Positions 22,422 to 35,545 are shown, counted from the first letter of the stretch. The stretch is DNA of 64,000 bases from Phascolomyces articulosus (GCA_025677815.1 JAIXMP010000005.1:1054001-1118000), one strand, 5' to 3'. Notes: generated from the sequence alone by a model not told the origin. Program-made: numbers and translations.

Positions 22422-23491
22422 ATGTATTCTCCCGATAATCTCGAAATCATTGCCGAAATCATTAGTGTCGGATGTATCACCGCTGTTTCACTTTTATTCG
22501 GTCGTAAAGCCGCCAGTATTGAGCGACCTGTTTATTATATTCGTGGAATTCTTTTGGGTCTTTATGTTGCCACATGGGCTTTTAATATCATTGCTTGTAT
22601 GGCCACCAGTACCAATAATGGCAATTATATTTCATGTGCTCTTAGTTTATATAATTGTATTGTTGTTTATAACATTGCAAAGATTCTTTTGTATCTTTAC
22701 TTTATTGAAAAGGTAAGACACCTTCTTTATTTCGCTTTTCATTTAAAAAAAGGAAAAAACAAACTCTATTTTTTTTTTGGGTGATGATGGTGTGACAGTA
22801 GTACTAAAGACTTATTGATATATAGATTTACATTACATCCGTTCCCAAAGCTTCCCGTTTCCGTACACCTCTTTATTTAATCAACTTGGGTCTCTTGTTA
22901 CCTTATGTTGCTTTGATTATTTTAATGATTATGTATCGAAACGCTGCTGTTGCCGATGTATCACCTTTCCATTGTACCATTGGTTTCCAATTACCAGCAT
23001 CCGCTACGACTTTGACATATGATGTACTTATTTCATTGCTTTATACCGGTATCTTTATTAAATATGCTGTTTTCCCCAACACAGCACAACAAACAGCCCA
23101 TCAAGCTTCTTCTTTACGTATCATGGCACGACGAAGTATCATTGCTACTGTTGTTTCTTTGATTACTGCTACTGTCAATTATTGTGTTCTTATTGGTCTT
23201 GATGGTCAAGAACGTGGTTTGATTGCTTCTACCATTTGTGCTCTTGATATCTCTATTGTTGTATGCGTTGTTCATTGGGGTAAGTGTTCTCTCTTTATAT
23301 TCATATGAATTAATATGATATGAAGGCACAGATACTGACTTGTTTTTGCTGTTCATTTATTAGTTGCCACCCATCCTTCGGAAATGCAGTGTACTGTCAA
23401 GGCATTGACCAAGGGAGCCAACGATAAACCGATGAAATTGGAAATCAAACAACATCAAGAAGTTGTTGTTCTTTCTGAACTTGCACCGTAA
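22422..23491 (+). CDS. Seven-helix membrane protein of unknown function
   Basis: Three exons: 22422-22712, 22826-23279 and 23364-23491 (873 nt, 290 aa). Seven hydrophobic segments can be counted: IIAEIISVGCITAVSLLFG, IRGILLGLYVATWAFNII, the ISCALSLYNCIVVYNIAKIL region, LINLGLLLPYVALIILMIMY, YDVLISLLYTGIFIKYAVF, SIIATVVSLITATVNYCVLI and IASTICALDISIVVCVVHW. The C-terminal 40 residues are cytosolic-looking and polar (HPSEMQCTVKALTKGANDKP). The arrangement resembles the abundant uncharacterised seven-helix families of early-diverging fungi, possibly receptor-like, but no diagnostic motif is seen. All junctions keep frame and the start context (AAAAAATG) is good. It converges on the DRG2 gene. 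Confidence 0.75.
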
Positions 23492-24065
23492 CTGGATTTA
23501 CAGTACAAGTAGACTTTCTCCCCCACCTCCTTTTTTATCATCCTTTGATCGTTTTTCTTTCCTCCTTCTCTCTTATTATCCGTTCTTCATGCAACTAGTA
23601 TATTTCTTCTTCTTCATACATATATAATCTTTTCCTTTTTTTGCTCTGTTCTTTTCTTTTTATAAGTAATGTTATTATTAATGGATTATTTTTATTTTTT
23701 TACGTTAATATCTATGATACATATGCTTTTTTTTTTACTTGCATATATAAAATTAAAACTTTTTTTATATAAAAGTTTGTTTATAACCCACTTCAATAAC
23801 TAACTAAAAATATAATTTATTATTATTATTATTTTTATTACACACTCTCTTTTTTTTGTGTCCTGTTGAATACTCTTCTCTTCCATTGGATAATGGCGTA
23901 ATAGAAAGTAATAGTAGATGTCTGTGAACGGAGTGGAAAGGGGTGGGGGAATCAATCAGGGTTCTTTCCAAGGATGATGTCCTTTTACTTTTTATATATG
24001 TATATATGAAAATTGCAATTATAGTACAGAGGTTTTTTTTTTTTTTTTTACTTTATTCTAAATGA
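23492..24065. other. Intergenic DNA between convergent genes
   Basis: Shared 3' region of the seven-helix protein and DRG2. T-rich after both stop codons, with poly-T at 24032-24049. Nothing else seen. Confidence 0.6.
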
Positions 24066-26045
24066 TTATTTCTTGACCACTTGAATGACATCTTCATCAT
24101 GGACTTGATGATTGATACCGACACGTTGTGGATTGTGTTTTGTGGAGGTGCCCTATGATTAAAGTTTTATATATGATTATGATGAATAATGTGTTTTATC
24201 TATTTTTTTTCAAGGAGATATTCTAAAGCTTCTTTCAGCCATCCTTCAAAAAGAAGGAGATAAAAAAAAGATACAGGGAGAGAGGGAAAGGAGGAATGAA
24301 TGGATATATATATATATATAAATGAACTTACCCAAACCAACGCATAGCGGAAACTATCAGCCAATGTTCGATGAATAGCATGACATACATGTTCTACCGT
24401 AGCACCATTACGTACAATCAAACCATCCTCAAAATCTGGAAGTTCACCTCGTCTCTTGGTATACACTCGCATCAAATTCAATTTCTTCCAAATGGTTTCT
24501 ACCAAGAAATCAATATTAAGATCTTGTTCACAAGAAACAACGGCTGTATCAGGTTGATGTGCTAATCGGTCTAATTCTTCCATAGTAATTTGATCAATCT
24601 TGTTATAACACTGATGATTAAATTGTTGTTGTAAAAAAAAGTTGTTATTTATTAGTATATTAACTTTAAAAAACAACAACATCAACCTTATTATAAGCCT
24701 CTTCTTATCTATGTCTCCTTCAAAAAAAAAAAAAGCCAAAACTCTAATAGATCCTGCTGTTGTTTCTTTTTTTCTTAATGATAATATAGTTTAAAGAGGT
24801 TCACACTTACATAAATACATCTGATGTAACGTCGATTACCAAGAATGACATCAATAAATTGATCCACGTTAATATCTTCACGGATCACAATATCAGCGTT
24901 AAAGATTTCTATTATGTATAAAACAAAATGTTAGATTGCTGCCCAATAAACAATACATTTTCTTCTCTCTCTCTCCCCAAAAAAATAAAAAAATGAAATT
25001 CATTATCCATTTTCCCTCCTTTTTTTTTCATAAGTGTTGATCCCCTTCCATATCATCCCATGAACTCCTTCATCTTTCTTTCTCTCCCTCAAAAAAAAAA
25101 TCCATAACAAAATATATATCTCATTCAAAAAAAATACTTCTCCTTACTGTAGTCATGAAGAATGTTATGCACCATTTTAGCGTCGAGATAATGCAATTTG
25201 ACTGTCGCATTAAAACTAATACCTCCTGCTTTTTTTATTTTGAATGATACATTGGGGAAGCTTTGATTCAATCGAATACCTACTGCTTCCAATTCTGCTT
25301 CCAGTAATTCTCTAATAAAAAAAATTAGGATCCATTTTATTTTGGGAATCATCCATCTCTGTTTCCTTCTTATCAAACCATATTCTTTTCTTACCGTTGT
25401 TTTGTTGGTTTTGTAGCATCCAACATCATTAAAACAATATCAGCAGTTCTTGCCACTGCAATGACTTGACGACCACGACCTTTGCCCTGAGAAGCTCCTT
25501 CAATAATACCAGGTAAATCAAGAAGTTGGATCGTGGCTCCCTTATAAGTAAACTTGCCAGGAACACATGTCAGTGTTGTAAACTCGTAAGCGGCCGCAAT
25601 CGATTCAGTAGGTGTCAACTTGGATAACAACGTAGACTTGCCAACAGACGGAAAACCAATCATGACAACACGAGCATCACCGGATTTCATGACATCGAAG
25701 CCTTCTCCCTAAATCGCGGATCCAACATTACATTTTTTATTATTATTCAAGTAAATATATATTACTTGTTTTTTTCTTCTTAGAGTTATACAAGTGGTTT
25801 GCTTACCTTTTCTGATTTCGTTTTTGATCCCTCAATGAGTTGAACACGGTATTTGGCCAACTTGGCCTTGAGTAAACCAAGATGGTATTCCGTGGCTAAA
25901 AAAAAAGAACAATCGAGAGTTAATTTCTAATGGATTACAGAGAGTGTGTTTGTTTCTTTTTCTTTGGCTTGATAATATTACCCTTATTCTTTTGAGTACG
26001 CTTGATTTCATTCTCAATGTCAGCGATTTTCTCCAAAATGCCCAT
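24066..26045 (-). CDS. DRG2: Developmentally regulated GTP-binding protein DRG2 (Rbg2 type)
   Basis: Seven exons on the minus strand: 26045-25982, 25895-25807, 25708-25395, 25311-25148, 24908-24811, 24610-24332 and 24152-24066 (1095 nt, 364 aa, the same length as the animal protein). An Obg-family GTPase acting on translating ribosomes. The N-terminus ([14 protein letters not shown]) and the conserved [16 protein letters not shown] stretch are diagnostic for DRG proteins; [14 protein letters not shown] fits the DRG2 branch. The G1 loop GFPSVGKS, the G3 DLPG followed by [15 protein letters not shown], the G4 NKID and the C-terminal TGS domain ([16 protein letters not shown] ... [10 protein letters not shown]) are all intact. 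Its partner in yeast is the Gir2/DFRP2 family; that gene is not in this window. Confidence 0.95.
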
Positions 26046-28872
26046 GGTGATATATGTGCTGGTGTTATACAACTACCTCTACTTTGCAAGCAAAAAAAAA
26101 AAAAAGTTCTTTGCGGGGATTGTTGGAATATGTTAAGCGTTCCTATTTCGCGGGCACGTGACCTAGGCATCATCCATGATTTTTTTAATAGAAATACAAT
26201 GAATTTGTCTTATCATTTATAACAAAGGGTAGGTTTTTAAATTTTTTCTTTTTGTATACCTCGTCATCGAGTAATGCTTATATATAATGCTGATGAAAAT
26301 GTGCCATACGAACAGGAGAGAAAAGTTCTGGTCCAAAGGATATCCAAATTTAAATCTTTGTTACAATGTACCTGATTTCCGGACCTCCACATCATATATA
26401 TCATACAAATAGAACATGTGTTGATGATTTGTATGCGCACCCTCAATTCCACATTTATTACCTTCTCCACGTATTCATCGTGTATAAGAGTAGATGTCGC
26501 TACAGTCCTAAAATCTCATAGTACTACAAAGTGCATTTTGATAATATGAATTACATACAGGCTGTCAGCCAGCTTCCATTCTTCATGCTTTTTTTTTTGT
26601 AAGTATGGTGCAAATCATTTTAAATAGCCTTTTTTCTTTCCGTTTTTCAAAATTGAACTACTCTTAGAATTTCTAAGGTAATAAAAATCTGTTTCAGGGA
26701 TTTTATAATTTATAATACACATAAAGTGTAAATCCTGAAATAGATCCTTGATAGAGTAAATAGTTATTATTTCAAAGAAGAAATTTTTTAAAAAAGGATT
26801 TAAGCAGAGAGAGACCATCTGATGCAACACATTTATATGAAGGAATATCCATATAGAGTTTATGCTTGTATTCACCTATTAAAACATTACTCTCTCCAGG
26901 TATGAAGTGGATCTTTTCCATTTAATATCATCAGTTTCTTGGTATTATTCGTTGGTCGACCCAGTTTTAAGCTATAATATAGAAAGTGGTGATTTAAACA
27001 GATGACATGTATTATTTCGGCTATTAAATATAAATAGTTGGATAAAAAAATATTGATACGTAAGGGTTAGGCATGGAGTGAATATTTGTTTATCTATTAT
27101 TGTTATTACTTAAAAAAGACTAACATAACATTATACATATATATACATGCATAATAATCTTTCAAGTGTTTCATATTGTTTTTTTTTATTTTCATTTTGC
27201 ATCTGTCGATCCCTTTTTAAAATATTAAATGTATTATTACTTGATTAACGATAATTCAAAGCAGTCCAATATCAAGTATAGAAAATCTGGAGAAGTATAA
27301 TAAAATTTCAACACTGAATGATTTTAGTCAGAAATATACAATTTAAACTACACTTCTTCTGCCAGACTTTCACTTGATAAGATAGCTATTAAAACATATT
27401 TATAGAATATTTTGGTAATGCAACATTTCAAAAAAATGTCTATTTAAAATGATTTGCACTATATGATATCAGTGATGGTACTGGATTACTAATTCTATTT
27501 ATATAATTATATCTTACGATATATAATTTATCGCGCTCGGTGACTTTTGTTTATTTTAGAATGGGGCGAAATTCATCAAAAAAGGACCGGGTTCATAGTT
27601 ACAGTACTTGTTGTTAATTGATGATGATCGAGGAAAGCGAGGAGTGAATTAGTTACTGATTCTGAGTATAAAGAAAAAAAAATAGTATTCCGCTTCAAAA
27701 GATATAGAACTGATTTCTTTTCAGATATACCTCTCTTATTATTGTGTTGCATAGATGATGATGACGTTCTTGTTTGATAACAATCAGTTTACAATGTATT
27801 TCATATATCCACCTTAATATGGATAAACTTCAACCAAATTAAGTTCAGTAAAATGGAGCTGTCAAGTTAAAAAAAGAAAAAAGTACCAGAGGCTTGGTAA
27901 TATATGATACTTTGTCATCGTTTTCGAACCTTTTCTGGTATTCAAGTCTTTACAAATAAAAGATAAATATTTTATAGTGCTTACCCCAATCGAAAAAACA
28001 TAAAATGGTGTTTTTTTGTTGTTGCAAACATCTTGTGTATAAATATAAATCTATATAGAATAAGTGAGCTAGTGGGTTTATTATTTTAGATAATGTACGG
28101 TGACGTAAGTATTATGCTACTTCTTAAAAAGATATTTGAATATATAATTCTGGTAGAGTACTATGGAGATAATTTAATAAATCACGTCACTTTCCATGTT
28201 GTAGTAAATTGATCAGTAATACTTTTAAATAAGTTCCCACTGCAACATATGATATAGGAGTAAATTCGTACAAACTTTTTAAGGTTTTTTTCCATGTTTG
28301 TCAAGTAGATATGCACAATGATTTATAATAATCAGATACATATGGAATTGTTCTTTTCTCTTAGCACAATAAAGGAGATGCAATGTAAGGTAAGTGGTAG
28401 TTTATATATAAGTGAAAAAATGGGCTACCTTGCATAATATATTTTTCACACACCAAGGTGTATGCTGAATAAGCATTAATATTATATAAACATGCCACAA
28501 ACAATGAAAGATGAATATATAATATGTTTCTAATATATTGTTTTTTCAATATTAAAGTATATAGGGAATAGATAGTTAAAAACTCATTATAGACGATCTT
28601 TTGATTGTGAATGGGAGTGTGTGTGTGTGTATTATTTGGCGTTTTTGTTATTGGAAAAGTTATAAGAAGGTTCTGTTTTTTTGCATTATAAACCCGATCA
28701 TTGGATGCTGCAACTCCGTCATTTACATTTAAAAATTTCACATGTTACTTACACAACGACATTTTATCCGTGGTAACCATATTCAACTCCTTCCATTTTT
28801 ATTTCTTCTTTCTTTTTTTCCCCACATTCAATCTTTTTATATCTCAAACAAAACAACCCCCCCACTCATATT
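26046..28872. other. Long intergenic AT-rich DNA
   Basis: 2.8 kb between the 5' ends of two divergent genes. No exon with credible composition was found on either strand. Frames at 26615-26875 and 28361-28741 are Ile/Tyr/Asn-rich chance frames. The last 80 bases before 28873 are C/T-rich (TTTTTTTCCCC, then CCCCCCCACTC), a likely 5' leader of the acyl-CoA dehydrogenase gene. Confidence 0.5.
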
Positions 28873-31293
28873 ATGTCTAAAGAACTTAAAGTATTCACTC
28901 GTGCTGAGGTCGCTAAACATGCCTCTGAAGATGATTGTTGGATTATCATTGACTCTGAAGTATACGATGTGAGCACTTTTGCTGACATGCATCCAGGTGG
29001 TGCTCAACTTTTAATTGAATATGGTGGCAAAGACGTGACAGGTAAAATATATCTCGTTTGTCGATAAATAAAAGGGTCATTTTTATTTATTATTATTGGT
29101 TTTTTTTAGATGACTTTTATGGTCTCCATCGTCAAGAAGTCATTGTCAAGTATGCTCCTCGTCTTAAGATTGGTACAATTGAGAATGAAACTCCCAAGAT
29201 TGCCATTCCTAAACCTGGTGCTTTGTCCAAGGTTCCTTATGCTGAACCTAGTTACTGGATGGGTTTCAAGAGTCCTTACTTCAAGTAACGTATTAAAATT
29301 TCAATTGGGTAGTGGTAGTCCTATAGTGTGTGTAGGTTTGGTATTGTCGTATATTAGAATTATGCAAATTTATTGTTTTCGTGTGAAAAAAAAAAAATAG
29401 TGAAAGCCATACTAAATTCCGAATGGCTCTCCGAGAACTCTACTCTGATATTAAGGTAAAAATTTATTATAGACGGATAGATGGATGATAATGGGCCGAT
29501 CCAATATATATATATATATATATATGTATAAAGTAATGTTACTAACAATGTCATTGGGTTAACAATATAGCCTGAAGCTATTATCAATGAAGAATTGAAC
29601 AAGGCCCCAAGTCTTGAACTTTACAAACATTTGGGTGAAGAAGGTGTTTTGGCATCCCAAATCGGTCCTGGCCCCTGGCTCAAGGGATTAAAACTGCCTG
29701 CTGGTATTAAGCCTGAGGAATTTGATTATTTCCATGAAATGATTGCTCACGAGGAAACTGCACGTGTTGGTGCACCCGGTTTTGTTGATGGTATTTCTTC
29801 CGGTTATTCTATTGGTTTGCCTCCCGTCTTTAACTTTGGTCCTGCTCATTTGAAGGAACGTGTCGTCCCTGAAGTTCTTTTGGGTCGCAAGCGAATTTGT
29901 TTGGCTATCACTGAACCTTACACTGGTTCTGATGTTGCTCAAATCCGCACCACTGCTAAGCGTACTCCTGATGGCAAGCACTTTATTGTCAATGGTGTCA
30001 AGAAGGTATACATATATATTATCAATTTTTTTTTTTGAGAGGATAATGGTCAAGCATGAATATGTAAGATATTAATCATAGTATAATTATATAGTGGATC
30101 ACCAACGGTACATTCTCTGACTACTTCAGTGTTGCCGTTCGCACTGAAAAGGGTATCACAATGCTTTTCATTGAACGTCAAGAAGGTCTTGAAACCAAGG
30201 GTATCAAGACTTCTTACTCATCTGCTGCTGGTACTTCCTACATCACCTTTGAAAATGTCAAGGTTCCCGTTGAAAATATCCTTGGTAAGGAAGGTCAAGG
30301 TTTCCAAGTCATCATGTACAAGTAATGTTTTATCGTTCCATCTCTTTTTATTATTATGCTTCAAAAAAAAAAGTAAATTTATAGAAAAGGTTAAGAAACT
30401 AACAATTTATTATTTTAATAGCTTTAACCACGAACGTTGGTACATTTGCTGTTCCATCATTGCTTCCACTCGTGCAGTTATTGAAGGTAAAATATAAAAG
30501 AATGAACATGTGAAAATCCTTGGTTGGTTTGGAGATTTACTAACCTACTTTCTTTCTTCTTTTTTTTTTCTTTTCTTTTCTTTTTTTTTGTTTAGAATGG
30601 TATGGGATTATTTTACACGGAGGGGTGAATCTTGAGGTTTGTTTTTATGATTGCTTATTAACTGTTTGTTATATATATTTATATTTTCGTTGATAGCTTC
30701 AAGTGGGCCAACCAACGTAAAGGTAAAGTATCATAATTATTCACCAGAAAAGGGCGTTTGACGTTATATGTTATGATTTTTGCACAAATAACACTCAAAA
30801 ATAAATAAATAGTTTTCGGTAAGCGTTTGATCGATCAACCTGTCATTCGTGCTAAGCTGGGTGCTATGGTAATATATCATCTATCCTTTCTTTTTTTTTC
30901 TCATAGCAGTTCTAGCATATATGTCAAATCATTTTATACTTATTCCTATCCTATCTACTTTTAAAACTAGATTTCCGCTGTTGAACCCGTTCAAAACTGG
31001 CTCGAAAACATCACTTACCAAATGTGCAACATGCCTTATCTTGAACAGTCCCAAAAACTTGCTGGTCCTATTGCCTTGCTTAAATACCAAGCTACTCGTG
31101 TGGCCCATAACGTTTCCGATGATGCTTGTCAAATCTTTGGTGGTAGAGGTATTACCAAGACTGGTATGGGTAGAACCATTGAATCGTTCCAAAGAACTTA
31201 CAAGTTCGCTGCTATTCTTGGTGGTTCTGAAGAAATCATGTCCGATCTTGGTGTAAGACAGTATAGTATCAATCCAATTATTCTTTTTTTTTG

Positions 31294-31334
<41 letters not shown>

Positions 31335-31417
31335 CTTTGACACTAATGATTTACCGCACACTTTTTATTATTATTAATAGAGCCATGAAGTACTTCCCCA
31401 AGAATGCTCGATTGTAA
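28873..31417 (+). CDS. Acyl-CoA dehydrogenase with N-terminal cytochrome b5 domain
   Basis: Eleven exons: 28873-29041, 29110-29284, 29401-29455, 29571-30005, 30095-30321, 30422-30486, 30596-30599 (4 nt), 30697-30722, 30813-30868, 30971-31260 and 31381-31417 (1539 nt, 512 aa). It is an FAD flavoenzyme oxidising acyl-CoA thioesters. Residues 1-75 are a cytochrome b5 domain: the heme-ligand motif HPGG at about residue 40 and the second His in YGLHRQE. The dehydrogenase part shows AITEPYTGSDVAQIRTTA (FAD/substrate strand), VNGVKKWITNG, the FKWANQRKVFGKRL helix, CQIFGGRGITKTG and DLGVRQAMKYFPKNARL at the end. The 4-nt exon AATG supplies the Glu-Cys of VIEECFKW; without it the frame is lost. The C-terminus ARL fits a peroxisomal targeting signal of the PTS1 type, and there is no mitochondrial presequence. 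Substrate chain length is unknown. Confidence 0.92.
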
Positions 31418-31765
31418 AGGACTGGGATAGTCGATTAATAATATATACTTCATGTGTACAGATTAGAACAAATTTAAATTTGTTGTTGAAATAATGGAAC
31501 TATTTTTCAATATTATTTATTTTGGATGAAAACATTCATATTGTAAAAAAAAAAAAGATGATACTAGGGAGGAAAAGGATAAACAATTCACCTAAAGATA
31601 AATTCCATCGATTGGTTACTTTTAATCATTTGTTATGCAATAAACTTTCAACCCCAGCTTTTTTTTTATAAATCTTCTTTCCTTCATATTTTTATGCTCA
31701 AAGATCTGACAACATAATATTAACCTTTAAAAAATATAAACTGAATCTACCATTTCAAATGCGCA
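31418..31765. other. Short intergenic DNA
   Basis: 3' region of the acyl-CoA dehydrogenase gene and 5' region of the F-box gene. AT-rich, with a poly-A run near 31545-31557; nothing further seen. Confidence 0.6.
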
Positions 31766-33924
31766 ATGTCAACTCCTCATGTCCAAAACTTTTATTTACC
31801 AGACAATTTACCTCATTTTACTCTTTTGAAGGAATGCATACGAAATGTCGATAATAGAGACTATCAAGTGGCTATCAACGCTTCCACTCGAATTATTGAC
31901 AACTTGTTTGACAGTATAATGGCAGCACTTGATATTCGCGCATATGCATTTGGAATGAATTCACAAGTGGATCAAGGACTCGAAGATGCACAGCAAATGA
32001 TTAACTGCGCACCCTTTAACATATTAGGTTATTTACGTGCTGGGTTCTTATATTCTTTGAAAAGTCAATATAAATTAGCCCTAAAAATGTTCAAACAAGG
32101 GGTCACCATTGTATCCAAGGAAAATTTTTTATGGTCAACCTTATTGGAACACTATCATAAAGCACAAGAAAAATTAGATCTAAGAATTGACTTTATACAG
32201 GAATTACCTTACGATATTATGTGTCTTGTCACCAACAAGTTACCTTTTGATACCATGTTGGAAGCCCTCAATGTTTCTCAAGCATGGCGAGAAATAATAG
32301 CCACATGTGCGAAACCGTGGAGGAATATCTTATTATCGAGTTCCAATCAATATCAATTAGAAGCAACCAGGAATGCATTGCCATATATTAATCAACATAT
32401 ACAAAGACTCGAAGTACGTCAACTGATGGTCCAACAATCATGTGAAAAGCTTTTCATGGACATGAAAACTGGCTCTTATTGTATGCTCACATCGATAAAG
32501 TTTTTATGTAAGTTATTGAAAAAATAAAAGAAGGAGGGATAACACAATCACGATAAATATGGACTGATATTATGAAATATTCCCTGTTCCATATAGATTG
32601 TCAGTTACCCGATCATGACCAATGTATGGAAGCATTACAAAAAGTATCCACAACTTTGGAAGAATTATACTTTGATTCCAATGATAGTACACGTGTTGTG
32701 ATACCTTTGGGTACATTACTATCAACATGTACAAACATTAAACGACTTTATTGCCAACAACCAACCTTTAGCCTTTCACCACAAGTACAAGAAGAACTTG
32801 GTATTTTCCCAGCAACACCAGTTTATTCATTGATTGACATGACGTTACACTTTAGAAACATCAACAATGCAATTCTCCAACAAATACTCCGTTTATGCCC
32901 TAATCTATTACGATTAGAAATCAGCAAATGTGACACTGAGGTAGCTGGGGTGATACGACAATCATGCCGAAACTTGTACAGTTTGGGAATTAATACGCAT
33001 GCAGATACTCTGGATCAAGAGAAACTCATCAAAGCATCCACTACAACTAATATCGGTATACGACATCTCTATATGAGTTTATTTACCGAAGGAGGAGAAC
33101 CAACCCAAATGCTATCCGATCATGCAAGTACTATAGAAACACTACGATTATGCTACCGAGATTTGGGAGAACAATCGATTCGACTAATACCACGCCCTCC
33201 CAACAATTTCATCTTTATCCAGTTGACCAATCTATCGCTTGTATATAGCTCACAGATATTTAACAGCTTGGCTGTCTCTGTGTTATCTCTATGCCCAGTA
33301 CTAGAAAAGTTGGTTTTGGGATTTCAGGAACTGATTGATCTGGATATGACACGTTCGATTGCTCAATTGGAAAAATTAAACGAATTGGAATTTGAATGTG
33401 TCGAGTTTCAAGTCACAGCAATATCACAAGTGCAGGAGGGTAGGGAAATGATGGATGGACTCAGCACCATGATGCAAACTTTTGCAACAAGGGCGAGGAA
33501 TGGTGGAACTTCACTCGAGAAATTGGAATTTAATGAATGTTATGGACAATTCGATAGAGTGTTTTTGGAGTCATTGGCTGGTATTCCAACATTACATACA
33601 TTACATCTGGAAGAACTTGAAATGGATCAAAGTGATTTTGAAAACTTTGCAAAAGCACTTGCTTCGATTAACAATAGAAATGATATTGTTAATTCTTCTC
33701 GATTCTCTACTACTACTACTACTACTACTACTATTCCTCAAACTTCTATACTCAATTCTATGACATTGCGTGGGCTGGATTGTGTTTCTGATGAGTCTCT
33801 GTATTATATTAGTAATATTCAGAGTTTACGAAAACTCAAACTATCTCGTCTCGCGAATGTTACACCCTTGGGTTTACAGCATATAATGTACAATAAGAAT
33901 TTATCACTTAACATTAATCTTTAG
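31766..33924 (+). CDS. TPR + F-box + leucine-rich-repeat protein
   Basis: Two exons: 31766-32507 and 32597-33924 (2070 nt, 689 aa). Without the 89-nt intron (GTAAGT ... ATATAG) two shorter frames are seen; splicing joins them in phase (SIKFLYCQLPDHDQ). F-box proteins are substrate adaptors of SCF ubiquitin ligases. Residues 15-130 form TPR-like helices (YQVAINASTRIIDN, GYLRAGFLYSLKSQYKLALK). The F-box follows at about 145-195 (FIQELPYDIMCLVTNKLPFD, then a WREI segment). The rest is a run of leucine-rich repeats (LCPNLLRLEISKCD, LCPVLEKLVLGFQ, TLHTLHLEELEMDQ) with a Thr-rich insert from an ACT microsatellite near 33710-33733. The order resembles the Dia2/Pof3 type, but this layout is expanded in these fungi, so the orthology is uncertain. 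Confidence 0.85.
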
Positions 33925-35210
33925 ACTATAATAGCAAATAATTGTAAAATAAGTAGTAAATAGAATAGCTCTATAAAATTAGAACTAATAATATATAATA
34001 ATAAATTAGTTCATTTTTCCATCACATATATGGTTCATCATATTAATCAATCATCTACTCTTTTTTCTATTAGATGTATCCTGTTCTTTATTTTAAAAAA
34101 GAATGTAGGTGTTTTGGGATACGTACCTGAAGTTAATCCAAGATGTCGGAGTATATGCTAGCTCTTGTTGGTACTAGGGCAATATTATAGCTAATTAACT
34201 AATGAACGATCAGATACTTTATTGGATCACATGGGAACTTATACACATACTCATGTTTCCAATATCAACAACTTTATCTTTATCATCAAAGTGGCACCTC
34301 ATCATAGCAGAAAATTAAAGATGCAAAGGATTATTGAGCAAAAATACCATTAATGAAATGACAATCTCGTTTCAATGGATGTACTGAGCTTATTATTGGG
34401 GGATATCATGCAAACAAAAATATGCGGGCCAATTAGGATGATAAACCCAAGAGACAAAAAAAGATAGAAAGTATCATTGTGGCTGCAGAGAATGGTATCT
34501 CACCAGTGTTATCTTTTGATTAATAGCCAATTACTACAGCATCATAAAAAATGATCATCAATAATATAATAAATGAAAAAGAAAAATCTAGGATAATAAA
34601 ACAAGAAAAAAAAATCATATTACACACTTATACTTGTAGTAGACACTGGGCATAATTGGAAACTGTATTGCTATAAGTTTCAAGCACTATTCAAGTATTA
34701 TTCAAGACTAAAAAAAACTTCATGTTGCTCTCTTCATTAATTAGTTGAAAATAATCAATTAACTTATACAACTATAATATTTTGAACCATTAAAATCATT
34801 TTTTGATATATATTTTTTACTACTTTTTTTTTACCAATTTATTTTGATTCTTTTGGTGGAGGAGTAGTTGGATACGTAATAAGAGAGGGAATGTGTGTGG
34901 AGTGAGTGAGTACTTAAAAATCTTTGTCAATCACTACTACTATCAATAACGGTTTCGATGGGATTTCTTTTTTCGTTCGTCAACAAGGCTAAAATCATTT
35001 GGACACTTGTCAGAGCTAGAGCTATAATCATGATTAGATTATCATTTATTTACGCTCATTAAAGTAGCAAAATATTTATACGAACCTTGCGCTTTTAGGG
35101 TCGGAATTGGTAGATGTTTGTGCGCAAAAAGACTGATATAAAAATAAAATATTACGATAATGATCATTTTTTTAAACTGACTTTCGTTAATTTGTGTACG
35201 TACATCAGGT
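33925..35210. other. Intergenic AT-rich DNA
   Basis: No gene seen. A frame of about 50 codons near 34195-34350 has mixed composition but no start or splice context. The stretch ends at the left border of the foldback element. Confidence 0.45.
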
Positions 35211-35270
35211 TGGGGAATGATGTAAGTGATTCAGACACACTTGTAAAAAAAAAGTAAACAGACACCACCT

Positions 35271-35302
35271 GCTCCCCAGTCTACTATCCACTTGCTACCC
35301 AG
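35271..35302 (+). repeat. Left inner arm of the foldback hairpin
   Basis: Perfect 32-base inverted match to 35422-35453, directly continuing the left terminal repeat. Shows that the original inverted repeat was at least about 92 bp before the right arm was split by a tandem expansion. Confidence 0.85.
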
Positions 35303-35446
35303 TTGCTAGCCAACCTGCTACCCACCTACTAGTCAACCTGCTACCAAGTTTGCCACCTAGCAGATTGGCCAGCAGGTGGGTAGCAGGCTGGGGAGCAAGC
35401 TGGGTAGCAGGCTGCCTAGCACTGGGTAGCAAGTGGATAGTAGACT

Positions 35447-35545
35447 GGGGAGCAGGTAGGTAGCAAATTGGGTAGCATGCTGGGGAGCAGGTAGGTAGCA
35501 AATTGGGTAGCATGCTGGGGAGCAGGTAGGTAGCAGGTTGCCTAA
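35447..35545 (+). repeat. 35-bp tandem repeat in the right arm
   Basis: Two complete identical units (35447-35481, 35482-35516) and a partial third that diverges after about 19 bases. Each unit carries two GGTAGCA cores, the basic building block of the whole element. Probably grew by slippage or unequal exchange inside the hairpin arm. Confidence 0.85.

Noticed and set aside
30596..30640. A longer exon 7 of the dehydrogenase (EWYGIILHGG up to a GTGAAT donor)
   Set aside because: It inserts ten atypical residues into the conserved VIEECFKW segment and leaves the next exon out of phase; the 4-nt exon solves both.
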